64,000 nt of DNA from Desulfocorpusculum sp964414345 (GTDB lineage: Bacteria; Desulfobacterota; Desulfocorpusculales; Desulfocorpusculum), in the NCBI GenBank assembly GCA_964414345.1, contig CAYPWF010000004.1, forward strand, positions 29,700 to 93,699. The letters are read 5' to 3'. Each line of letters opens with the position of its first letter. Position 1 is the first letter of the stretch. This document shows positions 25,573 through 33,630 of this stretch, in pieces. The notes beneath the pieces are model-generated. The model did not search any database, had not been told where the DNA came from, and saw only the letters and a program-made list of their open reading frames with translations. The position numbers were made by a program, and so were the translations under genes.

Positions 25573-26988
25573 ATGGCTTTAGAGATAAGACAACAGCTGC
25601 GCTTGACGCAGCAGCTCATTATGACCCCGCAACTCCAGCAGGCATTGAAGATCCTGCAAATGCCAAGGCTGGAGCTCAACAATGCCATCCAGACAGAGCT
25701 GCGGGAAAACCCTGTGTTGGAAGACCTGGTGGGCTTGCCCGAGGAGGAGTGGGACGCGCATTTTAATGATTCGGGTCGCCCTCAGCTTCCCAGGGACTCG
25801 GCCAAGGAGTTTTCCCTGGAGAAGATCCCCTGGGACTACCCCACTGTCCCCTATCATGACATGCCTCAATACGAAGATGAGGAGGAAAGACCCTCCCTGG
25901 AGCAGACTCTCTCCAGGCCTGAGAGCCTTACAGATTACCTCATATGGCAGCTGCGCCTCTCCGACCTGGAAGGCAAGGCCCGCAGGATAGGGCTTGAGAT
26001 AATTGGCAACCTCGGCCCCGACGGTTACCTTCAAACTGATCTGGAGACTTTGGCTTCCCAGTGCGAAACCACGGTGGAGGAAATAGAGCAAGTTCTACTC
26101 AGAGTCCAGGATTTTGACCCTCCTGGCATTGCTGCAAGGGACCTGCGGGAGTGCCTTTTGATCCAGGTGCGCCATATGGGAATGAAGGGCACTTTAGCCG
26201 AGCGCATCATAATGGAATGCCTGAAGGATTTAGAGAACAACCGCATACCGCAGATAGCCAAGAAACTGGGAGCCACCGTTGCCGAGGTGGCCCAGGCAGT
26301 GGATTGGATCCGAGGGCTGGAGCCCAAGCCGGGCCGCCTTTATGCCACTGAGGAGGCTCATTACATAACTCCGGATGTGTTTGTCTTCAAGTTCCAAGAT
26401 GAGTACGTGATAGTCCTCAATGAAGACGGGCTTCCCAAACTAAGGGTAAGCCCTTTTTACATGCGCTCCCTTTCCAACAAGGAACTCCCCAAAGAAGCCA
26501 GGTCTTATATCCAGGAAAAAATGCGCTCGGCTCTGTGGCTCATTCGAAGCATTCATCAGCGTCAAAGGACCATTTACAAGGTCACGGAGAGCATCATGCG
26601 CTTCCAGAGGGAGTTCCTGGATCGCGGGATCGATTATTTGCGGCCTTTGGTTTTAAAAGATGTGGCTGTGGACACAGGGCTAAGTGAGTCCACCATCTCG
26701 AGAGTGGTCACCAACAAGTACGTGCACACCCCTCAGGGCCTCTATGAACTCAAGTTTTTCTTCAACAGCAGCATCTCAAAATCCGACGGGGACGCGGTAG
26801 CATCCCAAAGTGTCAAGGAGCAAATCAAGCGGTTGATCCAAAAGGAGGAGCCCCACAGCCCTCTGAGTGACCAGGAGATAGTTGAGATACTTGGAAAGCA
26901 GGGGATTCATATAGCCCGCCGGACAGTGGCCAAGTATAGGACCGAACTGGGTGTGCTGCCCTCCAACCGCAGGAGGAAAGTATACTGA
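25573..26988 (+). CDS. rpoN: RNA polymerase sigma-54 factor
   Basis: The 471-residue alternative sigma factor that recognises -24/-12 promoters and needs an AAA+ activator. Region I is the Gln/Leu-rich LRLTQQLIMTPQLQQALKIL, an acidic region follows, the core-binding domain spans the middle, and the C-terminus has a helix-turn-helix (VDTGLSESTISRVVTNKY) and the RpoN box ARRTVAKYR. It heads the hpf-ptsN-hprK-rapZ-EIIA(Man) group, the conserved sigma-54/nitrogen-PTS neighbourhood. No sigma-54-type promoter was found convincingly in the intergenic DNA of this window. Confidence 0.97.
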   Translation: MALEIRQQLRLTQQLIMTPQLQQALKILQMPRLELNNAIQTELRENPVLEDLVGLPEEEWDAHFNDSGRPQLPRDSAKEFSLEKIPWDYPTVPYHDMPQYEDEEERPSLEQTLSRPESLTDYLIWQLRLSDLEGKARRIGLEIIGNLGPDGYLQTDLETLASQCETTVEEIEQVLLRVQDFDPPGIAARDLRECLLIQVRHMGMKGTLAERIIMECLKDLENNRIPQIAKKLGATVAEVAQAVDWIRGLEPKPGRLYATEEAHYITPDVFVFKFQDEYVIVLNEDGLPKLRVSPFYMRSLSNKELPKEARSYIQEKMRSALWLIRSIHQRQRTIYKVTESIMRFQREFLDRGIDYLRPLVLKDVAVDTGLSESTISRVVTNKYVHTPQGLYELKFFFNSSISKSDGDAVASQSVKEQIKRLIQKEEPHSPLSDQEIVEILGKQGIHIARRTVAKYRTELGVLPSNRRRKVY

Positions 26989-27050
26989 TTCCGCAACTCA
27001 CATACCCAGCAAAGATAGTTGAAGGCAGATTTGCATAGAGAGGTGAGCCG

Positions 27051-27593
27051 ATGCAGTGTTCCTTTACGTTCCGGCACATGGACTCTAGCGAGGAGATAAA
27101 AGCTTATGCTCGCGAGAAGCTCCAGAGATTGGAGAAATATGTGGATGCGCCCATGGATGTGCAGGTAGTATGCACACAGGAGAAGCACAGACACCGAGTG
27201 GAGGTGCTTCTCAGGGCGGACGGACTGTCGGTGGCAGGTGAGGAAGAGACCGTGGATTTTCTGTCTGCCATTGATGCCGTTGTGGACAATCTGGAGAGGC
27301 AACTCAAGAAACAGAAAAAGAAGTTCAAGCAGTACAAAGAGGGCAACGAGGATAGAGGCTGGCGCTTTCGCATGGAGGTGATTGCCGGGGAGGTTGAGGA
27401 GGAAGGCAGGGAACCACAGGTGATAGTGAGCAGAAATCTGTTTGCGAAGCCCATGTCGGTTGAGGAAGCTGTCATGCAAATGAGGCTGACCGACAATGAG
27501 TTCGTGGTTTTTACGGACTCCAGCACAGGGCAGGTAAATGTTCTTTACAGGAGAAAGGACGGGAACCTGGGATTGATAAAGCCAGAGGCTTGA
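27051..27593 (+). CDS. hpf: Ribosome hibernation promoting factor, long form
   Basis: A 180-residue protein that binds the 30S decoding site and dimerises ribosomes into 100S particles. The N-terminal domain (about residues 1-100) is the HPF/YfiA fold (SSEEIKAYAREKLQRLEKYV), and the C-terminal dimerisation domain has SVEEAVMQMRLTDNEFVVF and ends in VLYRRKDGNLGLIKPEA, which marks the long form. It follows rpoN by 62 bp. The linkage to ptsN agrees with the classical rpoN operon, where the gene was once described as a modulation protein. Confidence 0.96.
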   Translation: MQCSFTFRHMDSSEEIKAYAREKLQRLEKYVDAPMDVQVVCTQEKHRHRVEVLLRADGLSVAGEEETVDFLSAIDAVVDNLERQLKKQKKKFKQYKEGNEDRGWRFRMEVIAGEVEEEGREPQVIVSRNLFAKPMSVEEAVMQMRLTDNEFVVFTDSSTGQVNVLYRRKDGNLGLIKPEA

Positions 27594-27742
27594 TTTTCAA
27601 AGAAATCATGGCTTGTCAAAAATGGCCTCAAGAAAATAAGCTTTCGGCCTGAGCAACAAGCCCAAGCGATCCCAAGCATTACCTTCGGGACTCTCTGCAG
27701 GCCCTTGGGGAATGCATCTGAGCAGTGGAGCTGGAAATTTGA

Positions 27743-28201
27743 ATGAAAATAGCCGAGATTTTGAGCCGCGATCGAGTTATCTTGGAGCTAAAGTCCGCAG
27801 GTAAGCAAGAGGTCATCCAGGAGTTGACTGCGGTTCTGCCCAAAGAGGGTTTGGATCTGGATCGGGTGGTGCAGGTTTTGATGGACAGAGAGAGGCTGGG
27901 CAGTACGGGGATTGGTGATGGGGTGGCAATCCCCCATGGTAAGCTGTCCGGCCTGAACTCTTTGATAGCAGCCTTTGGACGCAGTACCAAGGGAGTGGAG
28001 TTCGAGTCTTTGGACGGTCACCCGACTCATCTTTTCTTCCTCTTGGTGGCCCCCGAGGACTCGGCTGGAGCACATCTTAAAGCCCTGGCCCGCGTATCTA
28101 GGCTTTTCAAAGACCGGCAATTCCGAAAGGTTTTGATGGGGGCCAAAGATGTTGATGAGCTTTACCGGGCTCTCTTGGAGGAGGATGAAAAGTACGGTTG
28201 A
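27743..28201 (+). CDS. ptsN: PTS IIA-like nitrogen regulatory protein
   Basis: A 152-residue EIIA(Ntr)/fructose-type IIA domain. The phosphorylated histidine is His65 in GVAIPHGKLSGLNSL. The remainder (LFFLLVAPEDSAGAHLKALAR) matches the family. It acts as a phosphorylation-dependent regulator rather than a sugar transporter when no IIB/IIC partners are present, as here. Its phosphate should come from NPr/HPr, which is not encoded in this window. It is followed after 30 bp by hprK. Confidence 0.94.
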   Translation: MKIAEILSRDRVILELKSAGKQEVIQELTAVLPKEGLDLDRVVQVLMDRERLGSTGIGDGVAIPHGKLSGLNSLIAAFGRSTKGVEFESLDGHPTHLFFLLVAPEDSAGAHLKALARVSRLFKDRQFRKVLMGAKDVDELYRALLEEDEKYG

Positions 28202-28231
28202 CCTGGGGAGGAGTCTCCGGGGAGACATCTC

Positions 28232-29173
28232 ATGCGCTCGATCCACGTGGAGGACCTCCTGAGGGAGGGAAGGGAGCCCCTGGGGCTTAAGCCTCTGGCG
28301 GGCTTGGCCGGGCTGGGCCGCACGGTTTCCTCCTGGAAGGTATCGCGCCCTGGCAAGGCTTTGAGCCGACAGGAGATAAAGCTCAGAGCCAATAGACCTT
28401 TGATCCTGGGGCGAGCCGAGCTGGAGGCGCTCAGAGAGCTTCCACAAGGCAGGCGTAGGGCACTAATTAGGGAATTGGCCCTGATGGAAGTGCCGTGCCT
28501 CATCTTGGAAGGCTCTATTGCCTGCCCTGAGGAATTGGTGCTTCTGTTCAAGGCCAACTCAATTCCCTTGCTTTCCAGCTCTCTTTCCGGCACCAGACTT
28601 AATCGGGAAATGGCAAGGGTTCTCAGGGAGCTGCTGGGGCCCCCTTTGCATGTACAGGGGGTGCTGCTTAGGGTTTTCGGCCTGGGAGTGCTTATAGTGG
28701 GCAGAAGCGGGATCGGCAAGAGCGAATGCGCCTTGGACCTGATTGATCGCGGGCATTGCCTGGTGGCCGACGATTTTGTGGAACTCTCCTTGGACCCGCA
28801 GGGAAGAGTCAGGGGCCGGAGTCCAGAACTCATCCGGTATCACATGGAGGTCAGGGGGCTGGGGATTCTCAATATAAGGGAACTTTTCGGCCCGGACTCT
28901 GTGCGGGAATCCAGTGCAGTGGATCTGGTGGTGGAGTTCATGGAGTGGGAGCAGTTCAAGGAGGAGGACAGGACAGGGCTCATCCGCCGTACCTTCACTC
29001 TTCTGGACAAGGACCTGCCTCTGTTGAGAATGCCTGTGAGTCTCAACCGCAACATAGCCATACTGATGGAAGTGGCGGTACGAAACCATCTTTTGGGGAT
29101 AAGTGGGCGCAATCCACTCAAGAGCTTTGATCGGAAGATCCAACGCCGTCTTCAAGGCGGTGCCGGGCTATGA
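28232..29173 (+). CDS. hprK: HPr kinase/phosphorylase
   Basis: A 313-residue serine kinase/phosphorylase of the PTS phosphocarrier HPr. The C-terminal catalytic domain contains the P-loop GRSGIGKSE (G157-E165) and the acidic motif LVADDFVEL; the HprK signature region includes MEVRGLGILNIRELFG. The N-terminal half is the less conserved domain (MRSIHVEDLLREG). GGGGAG precedes the ATG. The last bases overlap the start of rapZ (ATGA). Its substrate HPr is absent from the window. Confidence 0.96.
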   Translation: MRSIHVEDLLREGREPLGLKPLAGLAGLGRTVSSWKVSRPGKALSRQEIKLRANRPLILGRAELEALRELPQGRRRALIRELALMEVPCLILEGSIACPEELVLLFKANSIPLLSSSLSGTRLNREMARVLRELLGPPLHVQGVLLRVFGLGVLIVGRSGIGKSECALDLIDRGHCLVADDFVELSLDPQGRVRGRSPELIRYHMEVRGLGILNIRELFGPDSVRESSAVDLVVEFMEWEQFKEEDRTGLIRRTFTLLDKDLPLLRMPVSLNRNIAILMEVAVRNHLLGISGRNPLKSFDRKIQRRLQGGAGL

Positions 29174-30033
29174 AACAACTTCCCATCCTTGTGGTGACAG
29201 GGCTTTCAGGCTCCGGTAAGACTACGGTCATAAAAGCCCTTGAAGACCTTGGTTTTTTCTGCCTTGACAATCTACCCATAGTGCTCCTTCCCAAGTTCTT
29301 GGAGCTGCGCATTTCTTCTTCTTCCGAGATCAGCAAGGTGGCTGTGGTGATAGATATAAGGGCGGGGGAGTTTTTGGAGGAGGCCCCTGATCTCATCAGG
29401 GACCTAAGAGCCCAAGGGTATCAGATACAGGTTCTTTTCTTGGATTGTGAAGATCAGGTTCTGATAAGGCGTTTCAGTGAGACCAGGCGGAGTCATCCCC
29501 TGGCCAAAGGCCGGCCCTTGCTGGAAGGAATCCAAAAGGAGAGGAGCCTTCTGGCTGAGCTGAGGGGCATGTCGGATCTGGTCATAGACACCTCTTCCTA
29601 CAATGTGCATCAGCTCAAAGAAGCCATAGAGCTTCACATGCAATCCCCAGCCTCCAGGAGACTCCAAATTCTTGTGCAGTCTTTCGGCTTTCGTTACGGG
29701 GTGCCAGCCAACAGTGATTTAGTCATGGATGTGAGGTTTCTTCCAAATCCTTACTTTGTGGAGGGTTTGAAGGATAGAACCGGAGAGGATCCTTTGGTGG
29801 CCGATTTTGTACTGGAGCGGGCCGAGACTCAGGAGTTCATAAAGAGACTTCAGGATCTAGTGGCCTGGCTGTTGCCCCTTTACGTAAAGGAAGGGAAAAC
29901 CTACTTGACGGTCTCTGTGGGCTGCACAGGGGGGCGCCACAGGTCTGTGGCCATAGCCCATCAGCTTGCTTTGTTTTTTCGTGACTTGGATTACACCGTG
30001 AATCTGCATCACAGGGATATCCATAAGGAATGA
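29170..30033 (+). CDS. rapZ: RNase adapter / nucleotide-binding protein RapZ
   Basis: A 287-residue protein of the RapZ/YvcJ family. Walker A is GLSGSGKTT (residues 11-19), and the signatures LEDLGFFCLDNLP, FLDCEDQVLIRRFSETRR and YLTVSVGCTGGRHRSVAIA are diagnostic. In E. coli it delivers a small RNA to RNase E to tune glmS; in other bacteria it binds nucleotides with less clear function. It overlaps hprK by four bases, and the EIIA(Man) gene starts 11 bases after its stop. Confidence 0.95.
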   Translation: MKQLPILVVTGLSGSGKTTVIKALEDLGFFCLDNLPIVLLPKFLELRISSSSEISKVAVVIDIRAGEFLEEAPDLIRDLRAQGYQIQVLFLDCEDQVLIRRFSETRRSHPLAKGRPLLEGIQKERSLLAELRGMSDLVIDTSSYNVHQLKEAIELHMQSPASRRLQILVQSFGFRYGVPANSDLVMDVRFLPNPYFVEGLKDRTGEDPLVADFVLERAETQEFIKRLQDLVAWLLPLYVKEGKTYLTVSVGCTGGRHRSVAIAHQLALFFRDLDYTVNLHHRDIHKE

Positions 30034-30044
30034 GGGGAATAGGC

Positions 30045-30461
30045 ATGGTGGGAGTGGTCATAATAACACATTGTGATTTGGCCGGGGAACTACTGAAAGC
30101 CACCCGTCTTATTGTGGGAGAAGACAGGGCTGTGGAAGCCATGGAAGCCCTTTCTGTGCAGATGAACGAAATGAATGAGGATCTGCGCAAGAGAATTGCA
30201 GCCGCCATTCGTAAAGTAGACCAAGGCCAGGGGGTCCTGATCCTGACCGACATGTTCGGTGGAACCCCCTCCAACCTGAGCCTCTCCTTTCTCCAGGAGG
30301 GACAGGTGGAGGTGGTCACCGGGGTGAATCTGCCCATGATGATCGCCTTGGGGAATTATCGGGAGGGTAAGAGCCTCAAAGAACTAGCACAATTTGTCAC
30401 CTCTTACGGGCGCAAGCATGTCAACCTGGCAAACGAGATCCTCCAGAAGCGCAACCCCTGA
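30045..30461 (+). CDS. PTS mannose-family IIA domain protein
   Basis: A 138-residue EIIA of the mannose/sorbose PTS family (EIIA-Man fold). The expected phosphorylation histidine is His9 in VGVVIITHCDLAGELL; most relatives have HGDLA where this has HCDLA. VLILTDMFGGTPSNLSLSF is the second family signature. I prefer the ATG at 30045, which has AGGGG seven bases upstream and puts the histidine at the canonical position; the ATG at 30030 overlapping rapZ is the alternative. No IIB, IIC or IID genes follow, so it is probably regulatory. Confidence 0.9.
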   Translation: MVGVVIITHCDLAGELLKATRLIVGEDRAVEAMEALSVQMNEMNEDLRKRIAAAIRKVDQGQGVLILTDMFGGTPSNLSLSFLQEGQVEVVTGVNLPMMIALGNYREGKSLKELAQFVTSYGRKHVNLANEILQKRNP

Positions 30462-30969
30462 GTCTGATAAGAAGTGTTTCAGGAAGGGCTGGCGTCTGAG
30501 GCCCATGGAGGAGAATGACTTGGTCCGTGTCATGGAGATAGAACGGGCTAGTTTCATCTCACCTTGGACCGAACAGATGTTTTTGGAGGAATTGAGGAAT
30601 TCTTTCTCAAGATGCTTGGTGGCACAAGAATGCTCGCAGGGATCAGGGGAGGTGTTGGGGTACCTTTGCGCCTGGTTTGTGGCCTCTGAGGTGCACATTA
30701 TGAACCTGGCCACTCATCCCAGAGCGAGAGGCCGAGGAATTGCAAGGGATCTCCTCAGAGAGACGGTGGAGCAGGCCAGGGCCTGGGGAGCCTTGAGGCT
30801 GCTCCTGGAAGTGCGGGAATCCAATAGGAATGCTCAACTTCTCTATGCTTCAGAGGGATTCCGACAAGTAGGACGCAGGCCACGCTATTACACTGATACT
30901 GGAGAAGACGCTCTTCTTATGGAGCTTCAATTGGGATTCTGGGATGAAAACAAGCCTAGCGCAGGTTGA
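30418..30969 (+). CDS. rimI: Ribosomal-protein-alanine N-acetyltransferase RimI-like
   Basis: A GNAT enzyme, probably acetylating the N-terminal alanine of ribosomal protein S18. Family strings include MEIERASFISPWTEQMFLEE, VHIMNLATHPRARGRGIA (acetyl-CoA pyrophosphate loop) and LLEVRESNRNAQLLY, then GFRQVGRRPRYY. The start is uncertain: ATG at 30418 overlaps the EIIA gene by 44 bases, and ATG at 30505 would remove part of the first strand (WRLRPMEENDL). The rest of the domain is intact and full length. The 3' end overlaps pyrK by 26 bases. Confidence 0.88.
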   Translation: MSTWQTRSSRSATPESDKKCFRKGWRLRPMEENDLVRVMEIERASFISPWTEQMFLEELRNSFSRCLVAQECSQGSGEVLGYLCAWFVASEVHIMNLATHPRARGRGIARDLLRETVEQARAWGALRLLLEVRESNRNAQLLYASEGFRQVGRRPRYYTDTGEDALLMELQLGFWDENKPSAG

Positions 30970-31741
30970 TCTTCTGGAAGAAGTGCAGCCCGGGACTTTC
31001 CTTCTGGGCCTGGCTGCTCCCAACATTTCCCGGGAGGCAAAGCCAGGCCAGTTCTATATGCTTAAAGCCGCACAGGGGCTGGACCCTTTTCTGCCGAGGC
31101 CTTTCAGTTGGCTCAGGAAAGGGGAGGAGGGCGCCCGCAGAGGGCATCGCGTGGAGATCCTTTTCCAGGTCGTGGGGAAAGCAACTGCCCTTTTGGCCCG
31201 GATGCGGCCAGGGGAAAAGGTTCAGGTGGTTGGTCCCCTGGGTAAGGGTTGGGAATGGGATCCAGCTCGATTCCCACTGCTTGTGGGAGGAGGGGTGGGT
31301 GCCGCCTCCCTGGTCTCGCTGGTGGAATGGATTCCACCCGAGGCGCGCCAGGCAGTGTGGGTGCTTGTGGGAGCCCGTTCCGGAAGGCAACTTTGGTGTG
31401 GGCAAGAGATCTCCAGGATGGGGGCCAAGGTGCTTTTGGCCAGCCAAGACGGGCTGGAGGGTTTTCATGGAACGGTCCTGGAACTCCTGAAGCATGAGGA
31501 AGCCCGCCTCCTTAGGGCTGAAACTGAGGTTTTTGCCTGCGGCCCCAGAGAGGTGCTGAGGGAGGTGGCAAAGTGGAGCGAAAGCAAAGGACTGCCTTGC
31601 CAGGTCTCCTTAGAGACCCCCATGGCTTGCGGTGTGGGGGTTTGTCTGGGTTGCGCTGTGAGGCTTCCCGGGGATGGGGGATATGTAAGAGCCTGCAAGG
31701 AGGGGCCGGTATTCAGGTCTCAGGAAATAGAATGGGATTGA
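30944..31741 (+). CDS. pyrK: Dihydroorotate dehydrogenase electron-transfer subunit
   Basis: A 265-residue FAD/[2Fe-2S] subunit that passes electrons from dihydroorotate dehydrogenase B to NAD+. The FAD domain has PGQFYMLKAAQG and DPFLPRPFSW, the NAD domain GGGVGAASLVSL and CGPREVLREVA, and the iron-sulfur ligands CGVGVCLGC plus a final Cys near RACKEGPVF. The C-terminal Cys cluster is the PyrK hallmark. It overlaps rimI and lies 4 bp before pyrD; pyrK-pyrD form the class 1B enzyme of pyrimidine synthesis. Confidence 0.95.
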   Translation: MKTSLAQVDLLEEVQPGTFLLGLAAPNISREAKPGQFYMLKAAQGLDPFLPRPFSWLRKGEEGARRGHRVEILFQVVGKATALLARMRPGEKVQVVGPLGKGWEWDPARFPLLVGGGVGAASLVSLVEWIPPEARQAVWVLVGARSGRQLWCGQEISRMGAKVLLASQDGLEGFHGTVLELLKHEEARLLRAETEVFACGPREVLREVAKWSESKGLPCQVSLETPMACGVGVCLGCAVRLPGDGGYVRACKEGPVFRSQEIEWD

Positions 31742-31745
31742 AGAA

Positions 31746-32687
31746 TTGGAGAAGACGCTCCCAGATATGAATTGCCCGTTGGGCCCGATTATATTGCCAA
31801 ATCCTGTGCTGGCAGCCTCTGGCACGGCAGGTTACGGCACCGAAGAGCTGCCCGGTGGGGCTCTGTCAAAGCTTGGGGCCCTGGTTACCAAAGGCATCTC
31901 CATGGAGCCCCGGCCAGGGAACCCGCCCCCCCGCATCGTGGAGACCCCCTGCGGCATGCTAAACGCCATAGGGCTCCAAAACATAGGTGTGGAGGCCTTC
32001 CTGGGGGAGCACCTTCCCATATTGATGGAACTCGGAGTAAGGGTAATAGTGAATTTTTTTGGAGAGAGCGAAGAGGAGTACGTGAGATTGGCCTCTAGAC
32101 TGGGGGGCTGTGAAGGGCTCACGGGTTTGGAGCTGAACGTCTCCTGCCCCAACGTTAAAAAAGGCGGCCGTGCCTTTGGAAGGGATCCGGAAGTGCTGCA
32201 CCATTTGGTCAAGAAGGTCAGGGCCGAGACCTCCATGCCCTTTTGGGTGAAGCTGACTCCTGACGGGGTGGAGCCCTTGGAGGCTGCGCAGGCTTCATGG
32301 GAAGCGGGCTGCGACGGTTTAACGGTGGCCAACACCTATTTGGGCATGGCCGTGGATGTGGAGAAAAGAAGACCCCGCCTCTCCATAGGCACCGGAGGGG
32401 TATCGGGCCCTGCCATAAGGCCCTTGACATTGTATCGGGTGTGGAAGGTGGCGGCTGCGGCTCCTGTGCCGGTGATCGCCTGCGGCGGTATCACCTGTGC
32501 CAAGGATGCCCTCGAGTATTTCATAGTGGGTGCAAGGGCGGTGCAGATAGGTTCTGGAGCCTTCGGTAATCCGGGATTATATGGGGAGGTCTTGGAGGGC
32601 ATAAGTGATTACATGATAAGGCACGACCTGACTTCTTTGGAGCAGCTGGTGGGAAGCCTCGAAGAGATGCCTCGGGCAGCCTTCTAG
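31746..32687 (+). CDS. pyrD: Dihydroorotate dehydrogenase B, catalytic subunit
   Basis: A 313-residue FMN-containing TIM-barrel enzyme oxidising dihydroorotate to orotate. The class 1 base is the Cys in LELNVSCPNVKKGG. FMN- and substrate-binding strings include GNPPPRIVETPCGMLNAIGLQ, VANTYLGMAVD, and IACGGITCAKDALEYFIVGA. With pyrK immediately upstream this is the NAD-dependent type 1B. The TTG at 31746 gives an N-terminus like relatives; ATG at 31767 is also possible. Its TAG stop lies in the first bases (CTAG) of repeat copy E. Confidence 0.95.
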   Translation: MEKTLPDMNCPLGPIILPNPVLAASGTAGYGTEELPGGALSKLGALVTKGISMEPRPGNPPPRIVETPCGMLNAIGLQNIGVEAFLGEHLPILMELGVRVIVNFFGESEEEYVRLASRLGGCEGLTGLELNVSCPNVKKGGRAFGRDPEVLHHLVKKVRAETSMPFWVKLTPDGVEPLEAAQASWEAGCDGLTVANTYLGMAVDVEKRRPRLSIGTGGVSGPAIRPLTLYRVWKVAAAAPVPVIACGGITCAKDALEYFIVGARAVQIGSGAFGNPGLYGEVLEGISDYMIRHDLTSLEQLVGSLEEMPRAAF

Positions 32688-32840
32688 CCTACCTGTGAAG
32701 AATCAGGGAGCCGCACTCAAAAGCACCCTGCCTTTGTATTTCAAATTTGGTATTGTTTTGAGTCGGAATATGTTGAAGTGCATCGGGGTTTGGGGGCATA
32801 GCCCCCAAAGTTATGGGCATGGGGGAATAATCCGGGTTAG
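32684..32840 (+). repeat. MITE-like repeat, copy E (left part deleted)
   Basis: About 157 bp matching the family: GCACTCAAAAGCACCCTG, TTTGAGTCGGAATATG, the hairpin TTTGGGGGCATAGCCCCCAAA, and the right end GAATAATCCGGGTTAG (32825-32840). The left hairpin is mostly lost, leaving CTAG at the pyrD stop codon. It is in direct orientation with copy F, on the other side of the metallo-beta-lactamase gene. Confidence 0.78.
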
Positions 32841-32993
32841 CTTTTTTGAGGGAAGATGGGTCCTGGGGGAATCCCCTCAACCCGTTGCAGAGGTTTGGGA
32901 ATGCGGCTTCCGAGGGGGGGGATCCGGCCTAGGCTCGGAAAGATCCAGGATTTGATTCTCCAGCCTTCAGCAAGAAAAAGGGGGGTAGAACGG

Positions 32994-33629
32994 ATGGGGC
33001 AAGCGGTGGTCAAACAGTTTCTGGTCAGCCAGATGGCTGTATTTGCTTATCTGGTGGGAGATGTGGAAAGCGGGGAGGCTGCGGTAATAGATCCTGCAGC
33101 CGGCACTGATCAGATCTTGGCCGAAGCCGGGAGACTGGGGCTCAGGATCAAGATGATCATCAATACGCACGGGCATGTAGACCATGTGATGGGCAACGCC
33201 CAGATGAAGGAACTGACCGGGGCTTCCATACTCATTCATGAGGCCGACGCCTCTTGGATGCACAAACAGTCTCCCTCCATGTTCCAGATGTTCGGAGGAA
33301 GACCCTCCCCCCCCGCGGACAAGACCCTCAGGGATGGAGACCAGATTCAGGTGGGTGGGGTGAGCCTTGAAGTATTGCACACCCCTGGTCATTCGCCGGG
33401 AGCCGTTTGTCTTTATATGCCTCAAGCGGTTTTCACGGGAGATACGCTTTTTGTGGGTGGGGTTGGAAGAACAGATCTGCCGGGGGGCTCCTGGCAGGTG
33501 CTCTTGGATTCCATACACAGGAAGCTCTTCAGCCTCCCGGCCGATACGGTGGTGTACCCTGGGCACCACTACGGGCCCTCACCCAAAAGCACCATAGGCA
33601 GGGAAAGGGACACCAATCCATATCTTTGA
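32994..33629 (+). CDS. MBL-fold hydrolase, glyoxalase II-like
   Basis: A 211-residue metallo-beta-lactamase-fold hydrolase. Metal ligands are visible in INTHGHVDHVMGN (HxHxDH), HTPGHSPGAVCLY, FTGDTLFVGGVGRTDLPGG (bridging Asp) and YPGHHYGP (final His). This is the hydroxyacylglutathione-hydrolase/GloB-like clade without the C-terminal specificity domain, so the natural thioester is unknown. I place the start at the ATG with AAGGGGGG upstream; earlier in-frame sequence would be translated repeat flank. The gene lies alone between direct repeat copies E and F. Confidence 0.9.
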   Translation: MGQAVVKQFLVSQMAVFAYLVGDVESGEAAVIDPAAGTDQILAEAGRLGLRIKMIINTHGHVDHVMGNAQMKELTGASILIHEADASWMHKQSPSMFQMFGGRPSPPADKTLRDGDQIQVGGVSLEVLHTPGHSPGAVCLYMPQAVFTGDTLFVGGVGRTDLPGGSWQVLLDSIHRKLFSLPADTVVYPGHHYGPSPKSTIGRERDTNPYL

Positions 33630-33630
33630 A

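Noticed and set aside
30600..30660. TGGCAC...TGCT resembling a sigma-54 promoter within rimI
   Set aside because: The spacing and the second box match the -24/-12 consensus poorly, and it is inside a coding region with no gene start downstream at a fitting distance.
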